Source of the DNA: Burkholderiales bacterium | Lineage (GTDB): Bacteria > Pseudomonadota > Gammaproteobacteria > Burkholderiales > Casimicrobiaceae | DNA: 64,000 nucleotides | Assembly: GCA_905339295.1 (NCBI GenBank) | Contig: CAJPFI010000021.1 | Coordinates: forward strand, 1-64,000 | Direction: 5' to 3' | Shown: in pieces, positions 28,564-37,117 of the stretch | How the letters are laid out: each line of letters begins with the position of its first letter | Numbering within the stretch: the first letter of the stretch is position 1 | The notes under the pieces: model-generated | The model's input: the letters and a program-made list of their open reading frames with translations, nothing else | The model's database searches: none | What the model was told of the DNA's origin: nothing | Made by a program: the position numbers and the translations under genes

Positions 28564-30189
28564 CTACCGGCCGGCCCGCGGCACGCGCTCCCATTCGCGC
28601 CACGCCGAGGTGATCGGGTAGCGCCAGTCCTTGCCGAAGCCTCGCGGCGTGATGCGGATGCCCACGGCGGCCTGCCGGCGCTTGTACTCGCTGACCTTGA
28701 TCAGGCGCACGACCTTCGCGACCGCGTCCCCGGGCAGCCCGCGCGCGACGATCTCCGCCGGGCTGGCATCCTCCTCGACGTAGGCCTCGAGGATCGCGTC
28801 GAGGACGTCGTAGGGCGGCAGCGAGTCCTGGTCGGTCTGGTCGGCGCGAAGCTCCGCCGACGGGGCGCGCGTGATGATCCGCTCCGGAATCACGCGGCCC
28901 AGCTCGTTGCGGTAGCGCGCGAGACGATAGACGAGCGTCTTGCTGATGTCCTTGAGCACGGCGAACCCGCCTGCCATGTCGCCGTAGAGTGTCGCGTAGC
29001 CGACCGCCATCTCGCTCTTGTTTCCGGTCGTGAGCACCATCGCGCCGGTCTTGTTCGACAGCGCCATCAGCAGCGTGCCGCGGATGCGCGCCTGGATGTT
29101 CTCCTCGGTCGCGTCGGGCGCGAGCCCGCGGAACTCGCCCTCGAGCGCGGCGAGGAACGCGGTGAACGGCCCCTCGATCGGGATCTCGTCGCACCGCACG
29201 CCGAGGATGCCGGCCATCGCGCGCGAGTCCTCGAGGCTCATCGCCGCCGTGTAGCGCGACGGCAGCATGACCGCGCGCACCTTGTCGCGCCCGAGCGCGT
29301 CGACCGCGATCGCGAGCGTCAGCGCCGAGTCGATCCCGCCGGACAGGCCGAGCAGCACGCCGGGGAAGCCGTTCTTCGTCACGTAGTCGCGCACGCCCAT
29401 CACCAGCGCGTGCCACACGTGCGGCTCGAGCCTCGGGTCGAGAAGGCCTCGCACCGGACGCGGCCGCGCGTCGTCGAATGCCGCCAGCGCGACGGTCTCG
29501 TGCCAGGCGGGAAGCTGCTGGACCACCGCGCCGTCCGCCGCGACGATGAACGACGCGCCGTCGAACACGAGCTCGTCCTGGCCGCCGACGCGGTTGACGT
29601 AGACGATCGGCAGGCCGTTCTCCCGCGCGCGCGCCGAGACGACGTCGAATCGCGTCGCCTGCTGGCGCGTGTGGTACGGCGAGCCGTTCGGCACGACGAG
29701 CACCTGCGCGCCCTCGGCCCGCGCCTGCGAGGCGGGACCGGCATCCCAGACGTCCTCGCAGACGATCAACCCGAAGCGGACGCCGTCGACGCCGACGACG
29801 CACGGGGCGTCGCCCGGCGCGAAGTAGCGCTGCTCGTCGAACACCGTGTAGTTGGGCAGGCGTTGCTTGCGGTACACCGCCTCGACCCGCCCGCCGCGGA
29901 TCACCGCGAGCGCGTTGTGGCGCCGGCCGGCGCGCATCTCGGGAAAGCCGACGATCAGCGCGACGTCGTTCACCGCCCCGGCCAGCGCCGCCAGCTCCGC
30001 CGCGCAGGCGTCGAGGAACGCGGGTCGCAGCACCAGGTCCTCGGGCGGGTAGCCGCACAGCGAGAGTTCGGGCGTGACCACGAGCGCCGCGCCGCCGCGC
30101 CGCGCCGCGCCGGCGGCGTCGAGGATGCGCCGCGCGTTTCCGGGCAGATCGCCGACGACCTGGTCGAGCTGCGCCAGCGCGATGTGCAT
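28564..30189 (-). CDS. nadE: Glutamine-dependent NAD+ synthetase
   Basis: Amidates nicotinic acid adenine dinucleotide to NAD using ammonia from glutamine. The 541-aa product has an N-terminal nitrilase-type glutaminase: E in TPELSLCGYPPEDL near residue 40, K in YRKQRLPNYTVFDE, and C in LIVCEDVWDAG near 144. The C-terminal synthetase has the ATP loop LGLSGGIDSAL near 280, TGNKSEMAVGY and DQTDQDSLPPYDVLD. The start MHIALAQLDQVVGD at 30189 gives the exact family N-terminus, although the frame is open farther upstream. It is followed by glnB. Confidence 0.95.
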   Translation of the reverse strand: MHIALAQLDQVVGDLPGNARRILDAAGAARRGGAALVVTPELSLCGYPPEDLVLRPAFLDACAAELAALAGAVNDVALIVGFPEMRAGRRHNALAVIRGGRVEAVYRKQRLPNYTVFDEQRYFAPGDAPCVVGVDGVRFGLIVCEDVWDAGPASQARAEGAQVLVVPNGSPYHTRQQATRFDVVSARARENGLPIVYVNRVGGQDELVFDGASFIVAADGAVVQQLPAWHETVALAAFDDARPRPVRGLLDPRLEPHVWHALVMGVRDYVTKNGFPGVLLGLSGGIDSALTLAIAVDALGRDKVRAVMLPSRYTAAMSLEDSRAMAGILGVRCDEIPIEGPFTAFLAALEGEFRGLAPDATEENIQARIRGTLLMALSNKTGAMVLTTGNKSEMAVGYATLYGDMAGGFAVLKDISKTLVYRLARYRNELGRVIPERIITRAPSAELRADQTDQDSLPPYDVLDAILEAYVEEDASPAEIVARGLPGDAVAKVVRLIKVSEYKRRQAAVGIRITPRGFGKDWRYPITSAWREWERVPRAGR

Positions 30190-30339
30190 GCGGCGATGGT
30201 AGCAGATCGAATGCGGGGTCAGAGACGCCGCTCGCGCCCGGCGCCGCGGGTTTCCGTCGCTCGTCTGCCGAGTGTCGTCTCCGATGCTGCGTTCGTTTCC
30301 GGTTGAGTCGCGCCCCGTCCGCGGCGACAATCGCCTGGC

Positions 30340-31518
30340 ATGCACTCCCCCGTTCCCCGCCCCGCCGCGCCGCTGCCGGTGCCCGTCGCGCCGATCGTCC
30401 GCGACGACGTGCCGCTTGCGGCGATCCCGCCGGCCGATTGGGATGCGCTTGCCCGCGGACAGCCGTTCCTGCGCCACGCGTTCCTCTCCGCGCTTCACGA
30501 CAGCGGCCGCGCGAGCCCGGCGACCGGCTGGACGCCGCGATTCCTGTCCGCCTGGCATGGCCGGACCCTCGCCGGCGCAATGCCGCTCTACGCCAAGTCG
30601 CACTCGTACGGCGAGTACGTGTTCGACTGGGGATGGGCCGACGCGTACCGTCGCCACGGGCGCCGCTACTACCCGAAGCTGGTCGCGGCGGTGCCGTTCA
30701 CGCCGGTCACCGGCCCCCGCATCCTCGGGCGCGATCCGGCGACGCGGCGCGCGCTGCTCGACGCGGCGCTCGCGCGCGTGGCCGACGGCAGCCACTCCTC
30801 GCTGCACGTGCTGTTCGCCGAGGACCGCGAGGCGCGCGAGCTCGAGGCGGCCGGGATGATCGCGCGGCGCGGCGTCCAGTTCCACTGGACCCACCGCGGA
30901 TGGCGCGACTTCGACGACTTCCTCGCCGCGTTCTCGCACGACAAGCGCAAGAAGATCCGCCAGGATCGCCGCAAGCTCGCGGAGCGCGCGGTCTCGTTCG
31001 TCCGCAAGCCGGGCAGCGAGGCCGACCCGCGCGACTGGGCGTTCTTCTTCCGCTGCTACGAGGCCACCTACCGCGCGCACCATTCGACCCCGTATCTCAC
31101 GCTCGAGTGCTTCGAGCGGATCGGCGCAGCGCTGGGCGATCAGGCGCTGCTGGTGATCGGCTCGCGCGACGGGCGCCCGGTCTGCGCCGCGCTCGACGTG
31201 ACGGACGGCGCGACGCTGTGGGGACGCTACTGGGGCGCGACCGAGTACGTGCCGGGAATGCACTTCGAAGCCTGCTACTACCAGGCGATCGAGCATTGTC
31301 TCGCGCACGGCATCGTACGCTTCGAGGGCGGCGCGCAGGGTCTCCACAAGCTTTCGCGCGGGCTCGAGCCCGTGGTGACGCATTCGGCGCACGCGATCGG
31401 CGATCCCGGGTTCGCCGCCGCGATCGCGCAGTTCTGCGCGCGCGAGCGCAGCGAAGTGGCCGCCACCGTGGACGAGCTTCACGACGCGAGTCCGTACAAG
31501 GCGGACGGCGGCAGCTAG
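30340..31518 (+). CDS. FemAB/GNAT-like protein (DUF482 family)
   Basis: A 392-aa protein of the peptidogalycan/FemAB-like acyltransferase family (formerly DUF482). Recognisable stretches are FLRHAFLSALHDSGRASPATGW, LYAKSHSYGEYVFDWGWADAY and TPVTGPRILG in the first half. FSHDKRKKIRQDRRKL, YWGATEYVPGMHFEACYYQ and GAQGLHKLSRGLEPV follow in the second. Known relatives transfer amino acids or acyl groups, but the substrate of this subgroup is not established. There is no signal peptide. It is divergent from nadE and starts a plus-strand run of four genes. Confidence 0.85.
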   Translation: MHSPVPRPAAPLPVPVAPIVRDDVPLAAIPPADWDALARGQPFLRHAFLSALHDSGRASPATGWTPRFLSAWHGRTLAGAMPLYAKSHSYGEYVFDWGWADAYRRHGRRYYPKLVAAVPFTPVTGPRILGRDPATRRALLDAALARVADGSHSSLHVLFAEDREARELEAAGMIARRGVQFHWTHRGWRDFDDFLAAFSHDKRKKIRQDRRKLAERAVSFVRKPGSEADPRDWAFFFRCYEATYRAHHSTPYLTLECFERIGAALGDQALLVIGSRDGRPVCAALDVTDGATLWGRYWGATEYVPGMHFEACYYQAIEHCLAHGIVRFEGGAQGLHKLSRGLEPVVTHSAHAIGDPGFAAAIAQFCARERSEVAATVDELHDASPYKADGGS

Positions 31519-31612
31519 CGCGGGTCGGCGCCGCACCGACGCGCCGGCCGGACACTTGCCTCCCGCTCGACGCGCCTCGCCCCGACCTTCCGCTCGCCCC
31601 TCGCCGCCCCCG

Positions 31613-32536
31613 ATGATCTTCGCGTCCGACCGCTTCGTCCTGCCGCTCCCGCCCGGGCACCGCTTCCCGATGGCGAAATACGCGCGGCTGCGCGAGCGCG
31701 TCGCGCGCGTCGCCGCGCACCTGTTGCGCGAGCCGGACGCGGCGACCGATGCGGAACTCGCGCGAGTGCACGACGCCGGCTACGTGGACGCCGTCGCGCG
31801 CGGCACGCTCGACGCGCGCGCGCAACGGCGCATCGGCTTCCGGTGGTCGGCCGCGATGGCCGAGCGCTCGCGCCGATCGGCGGGCGCGACGCTGGCCGCC
31901 TGCCGCAGCGCGCTCGCCTGCGGGACCGGAGTCACGCTGGCCGGCGGCACGCACCACGCGCACCGCTCGCACGGCGAGGGCTACTGCGTGTTCAACGACG
32001 CGGCCGTCGCGACGCGGGCGATGCAGGCGGAGGGGCGCGCGCGCCGCGTGCTCGTCGTCGACCTCGACGTGCACCAGGGCGACGGCACCGCGGCGATCTT
32101 CGCCGGCGATCCCGACGTCGTCACGCTGTCGGTCCACGGGCGGCAGAACTTTCCGTTCCGCAAGGAGGCGAGCACGATCGACATCGAGCTCGACGACGGA
32201 ACCGGCGACGATCCGTACCTCGCGACACTCGCCGCCGCGCTGCCCCGCGCGATCGACCGGGCGCGCCCCGACCTCGCGATCTACCTTGCCGGCGCCGATC
32301 CCTATGCCGGCGACCGCCTCGGCCGGCTCGCGCTCACCAAGGCCGGGCTTGCCGACCGCGACCGTTGCGTGCTCGACCGCCTCTCCGCGCAGGGCATCCC
32401 GGTGGCGATCGCGATGGCCGGCGGATATGCGGACGACATCGACGACATCGTCGACATCCATTTCGCGACCGTGGCGCTCGCCCTCGAGCGCGCGGGCGCG
32501 CTGGCGCCGATGGCGCGAGCGGTCGCGCCCGCGTGA
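31613..32536 (+). CDS. Histone-deacetylase-superfamily zinc hydrolase
   Basis: A 307-aa enzyme of the arginase/deacetylase fold, in bacteria usually an acetylpolyamine or acyl-amide hydrolase. The signature parts are in order: GGTHHAHRSHGEGYCVFND (active-site His pair), LVVDLDVHQGDGTAAIF (zinc Asp and His), LSVHGRQNFPFRKE and LAGADPYAGDRLGRLALT (second zinc Asp). The catalytic Tyr/loop region near the C-terminus is short. The ATG at 31613 gives the usual start MIFASDRFVLPLPPGHRFPM. It lies 55 bp before an enoyl-CoA hydratase gene and is probably co-transcribed with it. Confidence 0.9.
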   Translation: MIFASDRFVLPLPPGHRFPMAKYARLRERVARVAAHLLREPDAATDAELARVHDAGYVDAVARGTLDARAQRRIGFRWSAAMAERSRRSAGATLAACRSALACGTGVTLAGGTHHAHRSHGEGYCVFNDAAVATRAMQAEGRARRVLVVDLDVHQGDGTAAIFAGDPDVVTLSVHGRQNFPFRKEASTIDIELDDGTGDDPYLATLAAALPRAIDRARPDLAIYLAGADPYAGDRLGRLALTKAGLADRDRCVLDRLSAQGIPVAIAMAGGYADDIDDIVDIHFATVALALERAGALAPMARAVAPA

Positions 32537-32591
32537 TAGACTGGACTCCACGCTTCGACGGTGCGCACAGACGCGGCGCCCTCGCCTCCGC

Positions 32592-33386
32592 ATGAACGAA
32601 CCTGTCCTTCTCGAGCGCGAGGGCGCGGTGGTCACGCTGACGCTCAACCGCCCCGACGCGCTGAACGTCCTCGACATGGCGATGGTCGACGCGCTCGTGT
32701 CGGCGACCGCCGGCATCGCCGCCGATCCGTCGATCCGCGTACTGGTGGTCCGCGGCGCGGGCAGGCACTTCATGGCGGGCGGCGACATCCGGACCTTCGC
32801 GCAGGAGTCGGCACACCCGCCCGCCGAGCGCCAGCGCGGCTTCCAGCACCTGGTCGAGCGGGTGCACGTCGCGATCGAGACGATCGCGCGCATGCCGCAG
32901 CCGGTCGTCGCGCGCGTCCAGGGCGCGGTCGCCGGCTTCGGCCTTTCGCTGATGAACGCGTGCGACCTCGCGATCGCGTCCGACGACGCGTATTTCGCCG
33001 CCGGCTACCGGCAGATCGGCATCACGCCCGACGGCGGCGGGACGTGGTCGTTGCCGCGCATCGTGGGCCAGCGGCGCGCGCTCGGGATCCTGCTGCTCGG
33101 CGAGCGCTTCGGCGCCGCCGACGCGCTCGCGACGGGACTCGTCAACCGCGTGGTGCCGCTCGCCGAGCTCGACGCCGCGGTGGACGCCGTCGTGCGCACG
33201 CTCGCCGACGGACCACGCGAGGCGCTCGCCGGCGCGAAGCGCCTCGTCCGCCAGTCGCTCGACCGCACGCTTTCCGAGCAGCTGCAGGCGGAGGCGGTGA
33301 GCTTCGGCCGGATGGCCGCGACCGACGATTTCGTCGAGGGCGTGGCGGCGTTCCTCGAAAAGCGCCCCGCGCGCTTCGTCCGATGA
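32592..33386 (+). CDS. Enoyl-CoA hydratase/isomerase family protein
   Basis: Crotonase-fold enzyme of 264 aa acting on acyl-CoA thioesters. The oxyanion-hole segments are GRHFMAGGDIRTFAQE and VQGAVAGFGLSLMNACDLAIA. The following YFAAGYRQIGITPDGGGTWSLPR has Asp rather than Glu at one of the usual acid positions (GITPDGGG), so its reaction may be isomerase-like rather than plain hydration. It ends with a normal C-terminal helix (FLEKRPARF). Its stop overlaps the ATG of the downstream SDR gene (ATGA), so the two are translationally coupled. Confidence 0.9.
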   Translation: MNEPVLLEREGAVVTLTLNRPDALNVLDMAMVDALVSATAGIAADPSIRVLVVRGAGRHFMAGGDIRTFAQESAHPPAERQRGFQHLVERVHVAIETIARMPQPVVARVQGAVAGFGLSLMNACDLAIASDDAYFAAGYRQIGITPDGGGTWSLPRIVGQRRALGILLLGERFGAADALATGLVNRVVPLAELDAAVDAVVRTLADGPREALAGAKRLVRQSLDRTLSEQLQAEAVSFGRMAATDDFVEGVAAFLEKRPARFVR

Positions 33387-34219
33387 GCTCGCTCGCGGGC
33401 AGGACGCTGTTCGTCACGGGCGGCTCGCGCGGCATCGGACTCGCGATCGCGGTCCGCGCCGCGCGCGACGGCGCCAACGTCGCGATCGCGGCCAAGACCG
33501 ACGCGCCGAATCCGAAGCTGCCGGGCACGATCCACACGGCGGCGCGCGAGATCGAGGCGGCCGGCGGGCATGCGCTGCCGATCGCCTGCGACCTGCGCGA
33601 CGACGACGCGCTGCGCGCCGCGGTCGCGACGACCGTCGCGCGCTTCGGCGGCATCGACATTCTCGTCAACAACGCGAGCGCGATCGGCCTGACCGGCACC
33701 GAAGCGACGCCGATGAAGCGCTACGACCTGATGATGGACGTCAACGTGCGCGGCACGTTCCTGGCCACGCAGTCGTGCGTTCCGCATCTCAGGGCATCGG
33801 CCCGCGCGGGCCGCGGGCCGCACGTGCTGACGCTGTCGCCGCCGCCGACGCTCGACCCGCGCTGGTACCGCGACCACGTCGCCTACACGATCTCGAAGAT
33901 GGGGATGAGCCTCGCCGTGCTCGGGCACGCGGAGGAGTTCCGCGCGGACGGCATCGGCGTGAACGCGCTGTGGCCGCGCACGGTGATCCGCACGGCCGCG
34001 ATCGCGATGCTTCCCGGCGTCGGCGACCAGGTCGGCCGCCTGCGGACGCCCGAGATCGTCGCGGACGCGGCGCACGCGATCCTCGTGCGCGACCCGCGCG
34101 AATGCACGGGGCGCTTCTTCATCGACGAGGAGGCGCTTCGCGAAGCCGGCGTCACCGACCTGTCGCGCTACGCGGTCGAACCCGGGCGCGAGCTGCTGCC
34201 CGACCTGTTCGTGGATTGA
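33383..34219 (+). CDS. HSDL2-like short-chain dehydrogenase
   Basis: A 278-aa NAD(P)-dependent oxidoreductase. The cofactor loop is TGGSRGIGLAIA, the NNASA motif is present, and the active site is YTISKMGMS. The catalytic-Ser region reads TLSPPPTLDPRWYRDH, and VNALWPRTVIRTAA follows. These features match the hydroxysteroid-dehydrogenase-like 2 branch, here without the SCP2 lipid-binding tail that eukaryotic HSDL2 carries. The ATG overlaps the enoyl-CoA hydratase stop by 4 nt. Together with that gene it suggests a role in fatty-acyl or steroid-like acyl-CoA metabolism; the substrate is unknown. Confidence 0.9.
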   Translation: MSSLAGRTLFVTGGSRGIGLAIAVRAARDGANVAIAAKTDAPNPKLPGTIHTAAREIEAAGGHALPIACDLRDDDALRAAVATTVARFGGIDILVNNASAIGLTGTEATPMKRYDLMMDVNVRGTFLATQSCVPHLRASARAGRGPHVLTLSPPPTLDPRWYRDHVAYTISKMGMSLAVLGHAEEFRADGIGVNALWPRTVIRTAAIAMLPGVGDQVGRLRTPEIVADAAHAILVRDPRECTGRFFIDEEALREAGVTDLSRYAVEPGRELLPDLFVD

Positions 34220-34247
34220 ACCGTCCGGCGGCCGCCGGACGCGGGGA

Positions 34248-35525
34248 TCAGGCGACCCCCTCCTCGTCGCGCGGCAGGCCGACCCACTTCTGCGTGCCCG
34301 GCGCCTTCGCGCCCGCGCCGCGTCCGCGCCTTCGGCGCTTCTTCTGCCCCGCGCCGGCGCCCTGGCCTGGCGCGGCGCTCGCGCCCTGGGCGGGCGCGAC
34401 GTTGCCGACCTGACCGGGCATGACGTTGCCGTCGACCTCGCGCGCCGGCGCCCGTTCGCCGCGCGGCGCGTGGCGCTGGCCCGGCTGCGCGTCGGGCGCG
34501 CCCGGTTGCGCGCCTCCGGCGCCGCCGCGCCTGCGGCCGCGGCGCCGCTTGCGTGCCGCACCGGGTCCGGCGCCCGCCTGCGCCTGCCCGTCGCGCGCGG
34601 CGTCGTGCGGCGCACCATGCGGCGCGCGGTGCTGCGCGCGCTTCTGTCCCTCGCCGCGCGCGTGCTTCGGCTTCGCACCGGGACGCGGCGCCTGCGCCTG
34701 CGGCGAGCCGCCGCCCTGCGCACTCAGGCCCGCGGACCTGAGCAGCGCGTTGACCTCCGGCAGCTCGAGCTCCATCACCTCGCCGCGCTTGAGCGGCGGC
34801 GGCATCGTCACGCGTCCGTAGCGCACGCGGATCAGCCGCGACACGGTCAGCCCCAGCGCCTCGAACAGCCGCCGCACCTCGCGGTTGCGGCCTTCCTTGA
34901 CGACGACCCTGTACCAGTGGTTCGACGCATCCTCGTCGCCGCCGCCGTCCTCGACCTTCTCGCACCTCGCCGGGCCGTCCTCGAGCTCGACGCCGCGCTT
35001 CAGCGTCTCGATATGCTCGTCGGTGAGCCGCCCCATCACGCGCACCGCGTACTCGCGCTCGACTTCGTAGCGCGGATGCATCAGCCGGTTCGCGAGCTCG
35101 CCGGAGTTGGTGAACAGCAGCAGCCCCTCGGTGTTGTAGTCGAGGCGACCGACCGCGATCCAGCGGCCGTCGCTGATCGGCGGCAGCATGCCGAACACGG
35201 TCGGGCGCTCCTCGGGATCGTCGCGCGTGACGAGCTCGCCGGTCGGCTTGTGATAGACGAGCACGCGCGCTTTCGGCTCCGTGAAGCGGATCTTCACCGG
35301 CTCGCCGTTGATGCGCACCTCGTCGCCGGGACCGACCTTCTGGCCGATGTCGGCGGGCATCCGGTTGACGGTGATGCGCCCGGCGAGGATCAGCTCCTCC
35401 ATCGCGCGGCGCGAGCCGAAGCCGCAGCTCGCCAGCACCTTGTGCAGGCGCTGCGGCTCCGAGAAGACTTCGTCAGTGGAGCGCTTGTGTTTCGGAGGCG
35501 GCAGGCTCGCCTCGAAGCCCTGCAT
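34248..35525 (-). CDS. rluB: 23S rRNA pseudouridine synthase RluB
   Basis: Makes pseudouridine 2605 in 23S rRNA. An N-terminal S4 RNA-binding domain (QRLHKVLASCGFGSRRAMEE) is followed by the RsuA/RluB catalytic core with the Asp in GRLDYNTEGLLLFTN, plus WYRVVVKEGRNREVRRL. After about residue 285 comes a disordered tail of some 140 residues rich in Gly, Ala, Arg, Pro and Lys (runs such as RKRRRGRRRGG and KKRRRRGRG), typical of betaproteobacterial RluB. The start is uncertain: ATG at 35525 is preferred, with in-frame ATGs at 35567 and 35627. All overlap the scpB 3' end (53 nt for the preferred one). It is the last gene of the yciO-to-rluB operon. Confidence 0.9.
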   Translation of the reverse strand: MQGFEASLPPPKHKRSTDEVFSEPQRLHKVLASCGFGSRRAMEELILAGRITVNRMPADIGQKVGPGDEVRINGEPVKIRFTEPKARVLVYHKPTGELVTRDDPEERPTVFGMLPPISDGRWIAVGRLDYNTEGLLLFTNSGELANRLMHPRYEVEREYAVRVMGRLTDEHIETLKRGVELEDGPARCEKVEDGGGDEDASNHWYRVVVKEGRNREVRRLFEALGLTVSRLIRVRYGRVTMPPPLKRGEVMELELPEVNALLRSAGLSAQGGGSPQAQAPRPGAKPKHARGEGQKRAQHRAPHGAPHDAARDGQAQAGAGPGAARKRRRGRRRGGAGGAQPGAPDAQPGQRHAPRGERAPAREVDGNVMPGQVGNVAPAQGASAAPGQGAGAGQKKRRRRGRGAGAKAPGTQKWVGLPRDEEGVA

Positions 35526-36264
35526 CGCCAGGCTCGACTGATGCGGATGCAGGTTCGTCTGCCGCATCGGCCCCGAGGATCGGGGTTGCGAGTGCGAGTG
35601 CCGCCTCGGCGGCTTTGGCTGGGGCATCGGGTGTCTCCAGGAGGTGCGTGGCGTCGAGCTCGGCCAGCGGCGGGAGCTCCGCGAGCGAGGTGAGACCGAG
35701 GTCGTCGAGGAAGGCCTTCGTCGTCGCGTAGAGCGCCGGGCGTCCCGGCGTTTCGCGGTGACCGACGACTTCGACCCATTGCCGGTCCTCGAGCGTCCTG
35801 ACGACGTTCGTCGACACGGCGACGCCGCGGATGGCCTCGATGTCGCCGCGGGTCACGGGTTGCTGATAGGCGATGATCGCGAGCGTCTCCATGACGGCGC
35901 GCGAGTATTTCGGCGGCTTGTCGGGCGAGAGCCGGTCGATGTACGGCTGCAGCGAGGGCGACGCCTGGAAGCGCCAGCCGGACGCGACCTGCGCGAGCTC
36001 GACCTTGCGGCCGGACCAGTCGTCGCCGAGCTCGGCCAGGAGCTTGCGCACGGTCTCGCCGTCGAGCGGCGGATCGAACATGCGCGCGAGCTGCGCCGCG
36101 GACATCGCCTCGCCCGCGACGAGCAGCGCGGCTTCGAGGACGCGCTTGATCTCGGCCAGGTCGCCCGCGGGCGCCGCGTCGCCTCCCGGCGCAACGGAAG
36201 TCTCCGTCGCGGGTCCGGCGTCGGCCGGACGCGCTTCGGCATCGGAGGTCGGGGGCTCGTTCAT
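35473..36264 (-). CDS. scpB: Segregation and condensation protein B
   Basis: Kleisin-interacting subunit of the SMC-ScpAB condensin. The 263-aa product has a tandem winged-helix core, roughly residues 35-200: IKRVLEAALLVAGEAMSAAQL, YSRAVMETLAIIAYQQPVTRGDIEAIRGVAVSTN and GRPALYATTKAFLDDLGL. An acidic Ala-rich tail of about 55 residues runs over the start of rluB. The ATG overlaps the scpA stop (ATGA). The SMC gene is not in this window. Confidence 0.94.
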   Translation of the reverse strand: MNEPPTSDAEARPADAGPATETSVAPGGDAAPAGDLAEIKRVLEAALLVAGEAMSAAQLARMFDPPLDGETVRKLLAELGDDWSGRKVELAQVASGWRFQASPSLQPYIDRLSPDKPPKYSRAVMETLAIIAYQQPVTRGDIEAIRGVAVSTNVVRTLEDRQWVEVVGHRETPGRPALYATTKAFLDDLGLTSLAELPPLAELDATHLLETPDAPAKAAEAALALATPILGADAADEPASASVEPGDAGLRGEPAASETQALH

Positions 36265-37109
36265 CGGCTCTCGGCGGCGAGCGCGAAGCCCGCCTCGCCT
36301 TTCGCATGGACGTGGATCGGCGCGTACGGCTCCGCCTGCGTGACGTCGACCAGCTGCTCGCGCGCGAGCTCGAGCACCGCGAGGAACGTGACGACGAGGT
36401 GCGCGACGTCGGCGTGCGCGGAAAACAGCGTCGTGAACTCGGCGTAGCGGCCCGGCTCGAGCGCCTTCAGGATGCGGCTCATCTCGGCGCGGACCGACAG
36501 CTGCTCGCGCGTGACCAGGTGATGGCTGTGGATTCGCGCGCGCTGCACGAGGCCCGCCCACGCGGCGCGCAGGTCCGCGGGCTCGACATGCACGAACTGC
36601 GCCGCCACCGCGCGCTCGAACCAGACGCGCACCAGCTCGAAGTCGCGCCCGGCCATCGGCAGCGCGTCGATGGCCTGCGCCGCCGCCTTCATGCGCTCGT
36701 ACTCGAGCAGGCGCCGCACGAGCTCCACGCGCGGGTCCTCGGCCTCGTCGCCCCGCAGCGCGGGCGGGCGCGGCAGGAGCAGGCGCGACTTGATCTCGAT
36801 CAGCACCGCGGCCATCAGAAGGTACTCGGCCGCGAGCTCGAGCTGCGTCCGCCGCATCATCTCGACGTAGCCCAGGTACTGGCGCGTCAATTCGGCCATG
36901 GGGATGTCGAGCACGTTCACGTTCTGCTTGCGGATCAGGTACAGGAGCAGGTCGAGCGGGCCCTCGAACGTCTCGAGGAACACCTCCAGCGCCTCGGGCG
37001 GGATGTAGAGGTCGACCGGCAGCTCGGCGAGCGCCTCGCCGTAGACGCGCGCGACCGGCCTGGGCGCGGCCGACGGATGCGCGAGGTCGAGGGACGCTTC
37101 GATCGACAT
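36261..37109 (-). CDS. scpA: Segregation and condensation protein A
   Basis: Kleisin subunit bridging SMC heads. The 282-aa product has the signature FEGPLDLLLYLIRKQNVNVLDIPMAELTRQYLGY at its N-terminal SMC-neck-binding region (described here as residues about 40-75). It continues EYLLMAAVLIEIKSRLLLP and ends in a C-terminal winged helix (VVTFLAVLELAREQLVDVTQAEPYAPI) that contacts the SMC cap. The start ATG at 37109 follows the trpS stop by 8 bp. It is coupled to scpB by a 4-nt overlap. Confidence 0.95.
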   Translation of the reverse strand: MSIEASLDLAHPSAAPRPVARVYGEALAELPVDLYIPPEALEVFLETFEGPLDLLLYLIRKQNVNVLDIPMAELTRQYLGYVEMMRRTQLELAAEYLLMAAVLIEIKSRLLLPRPPALRGDEAEDPRVELVRRLLEYERMKAAAQAIDALPMAGRDFELVRVWFERAVAAQFVHVEPADLRAAWAGLVQRARIHSHHLVTREQLSVRAEMSRILKALEPGRYAEFTTLFSAHADVAHLVVTFLAVLELAREQLVDVTQAEPYAPIHVHAKGEAGFALAAESR

Positions 37110-37117
37110 GGGCGGCC

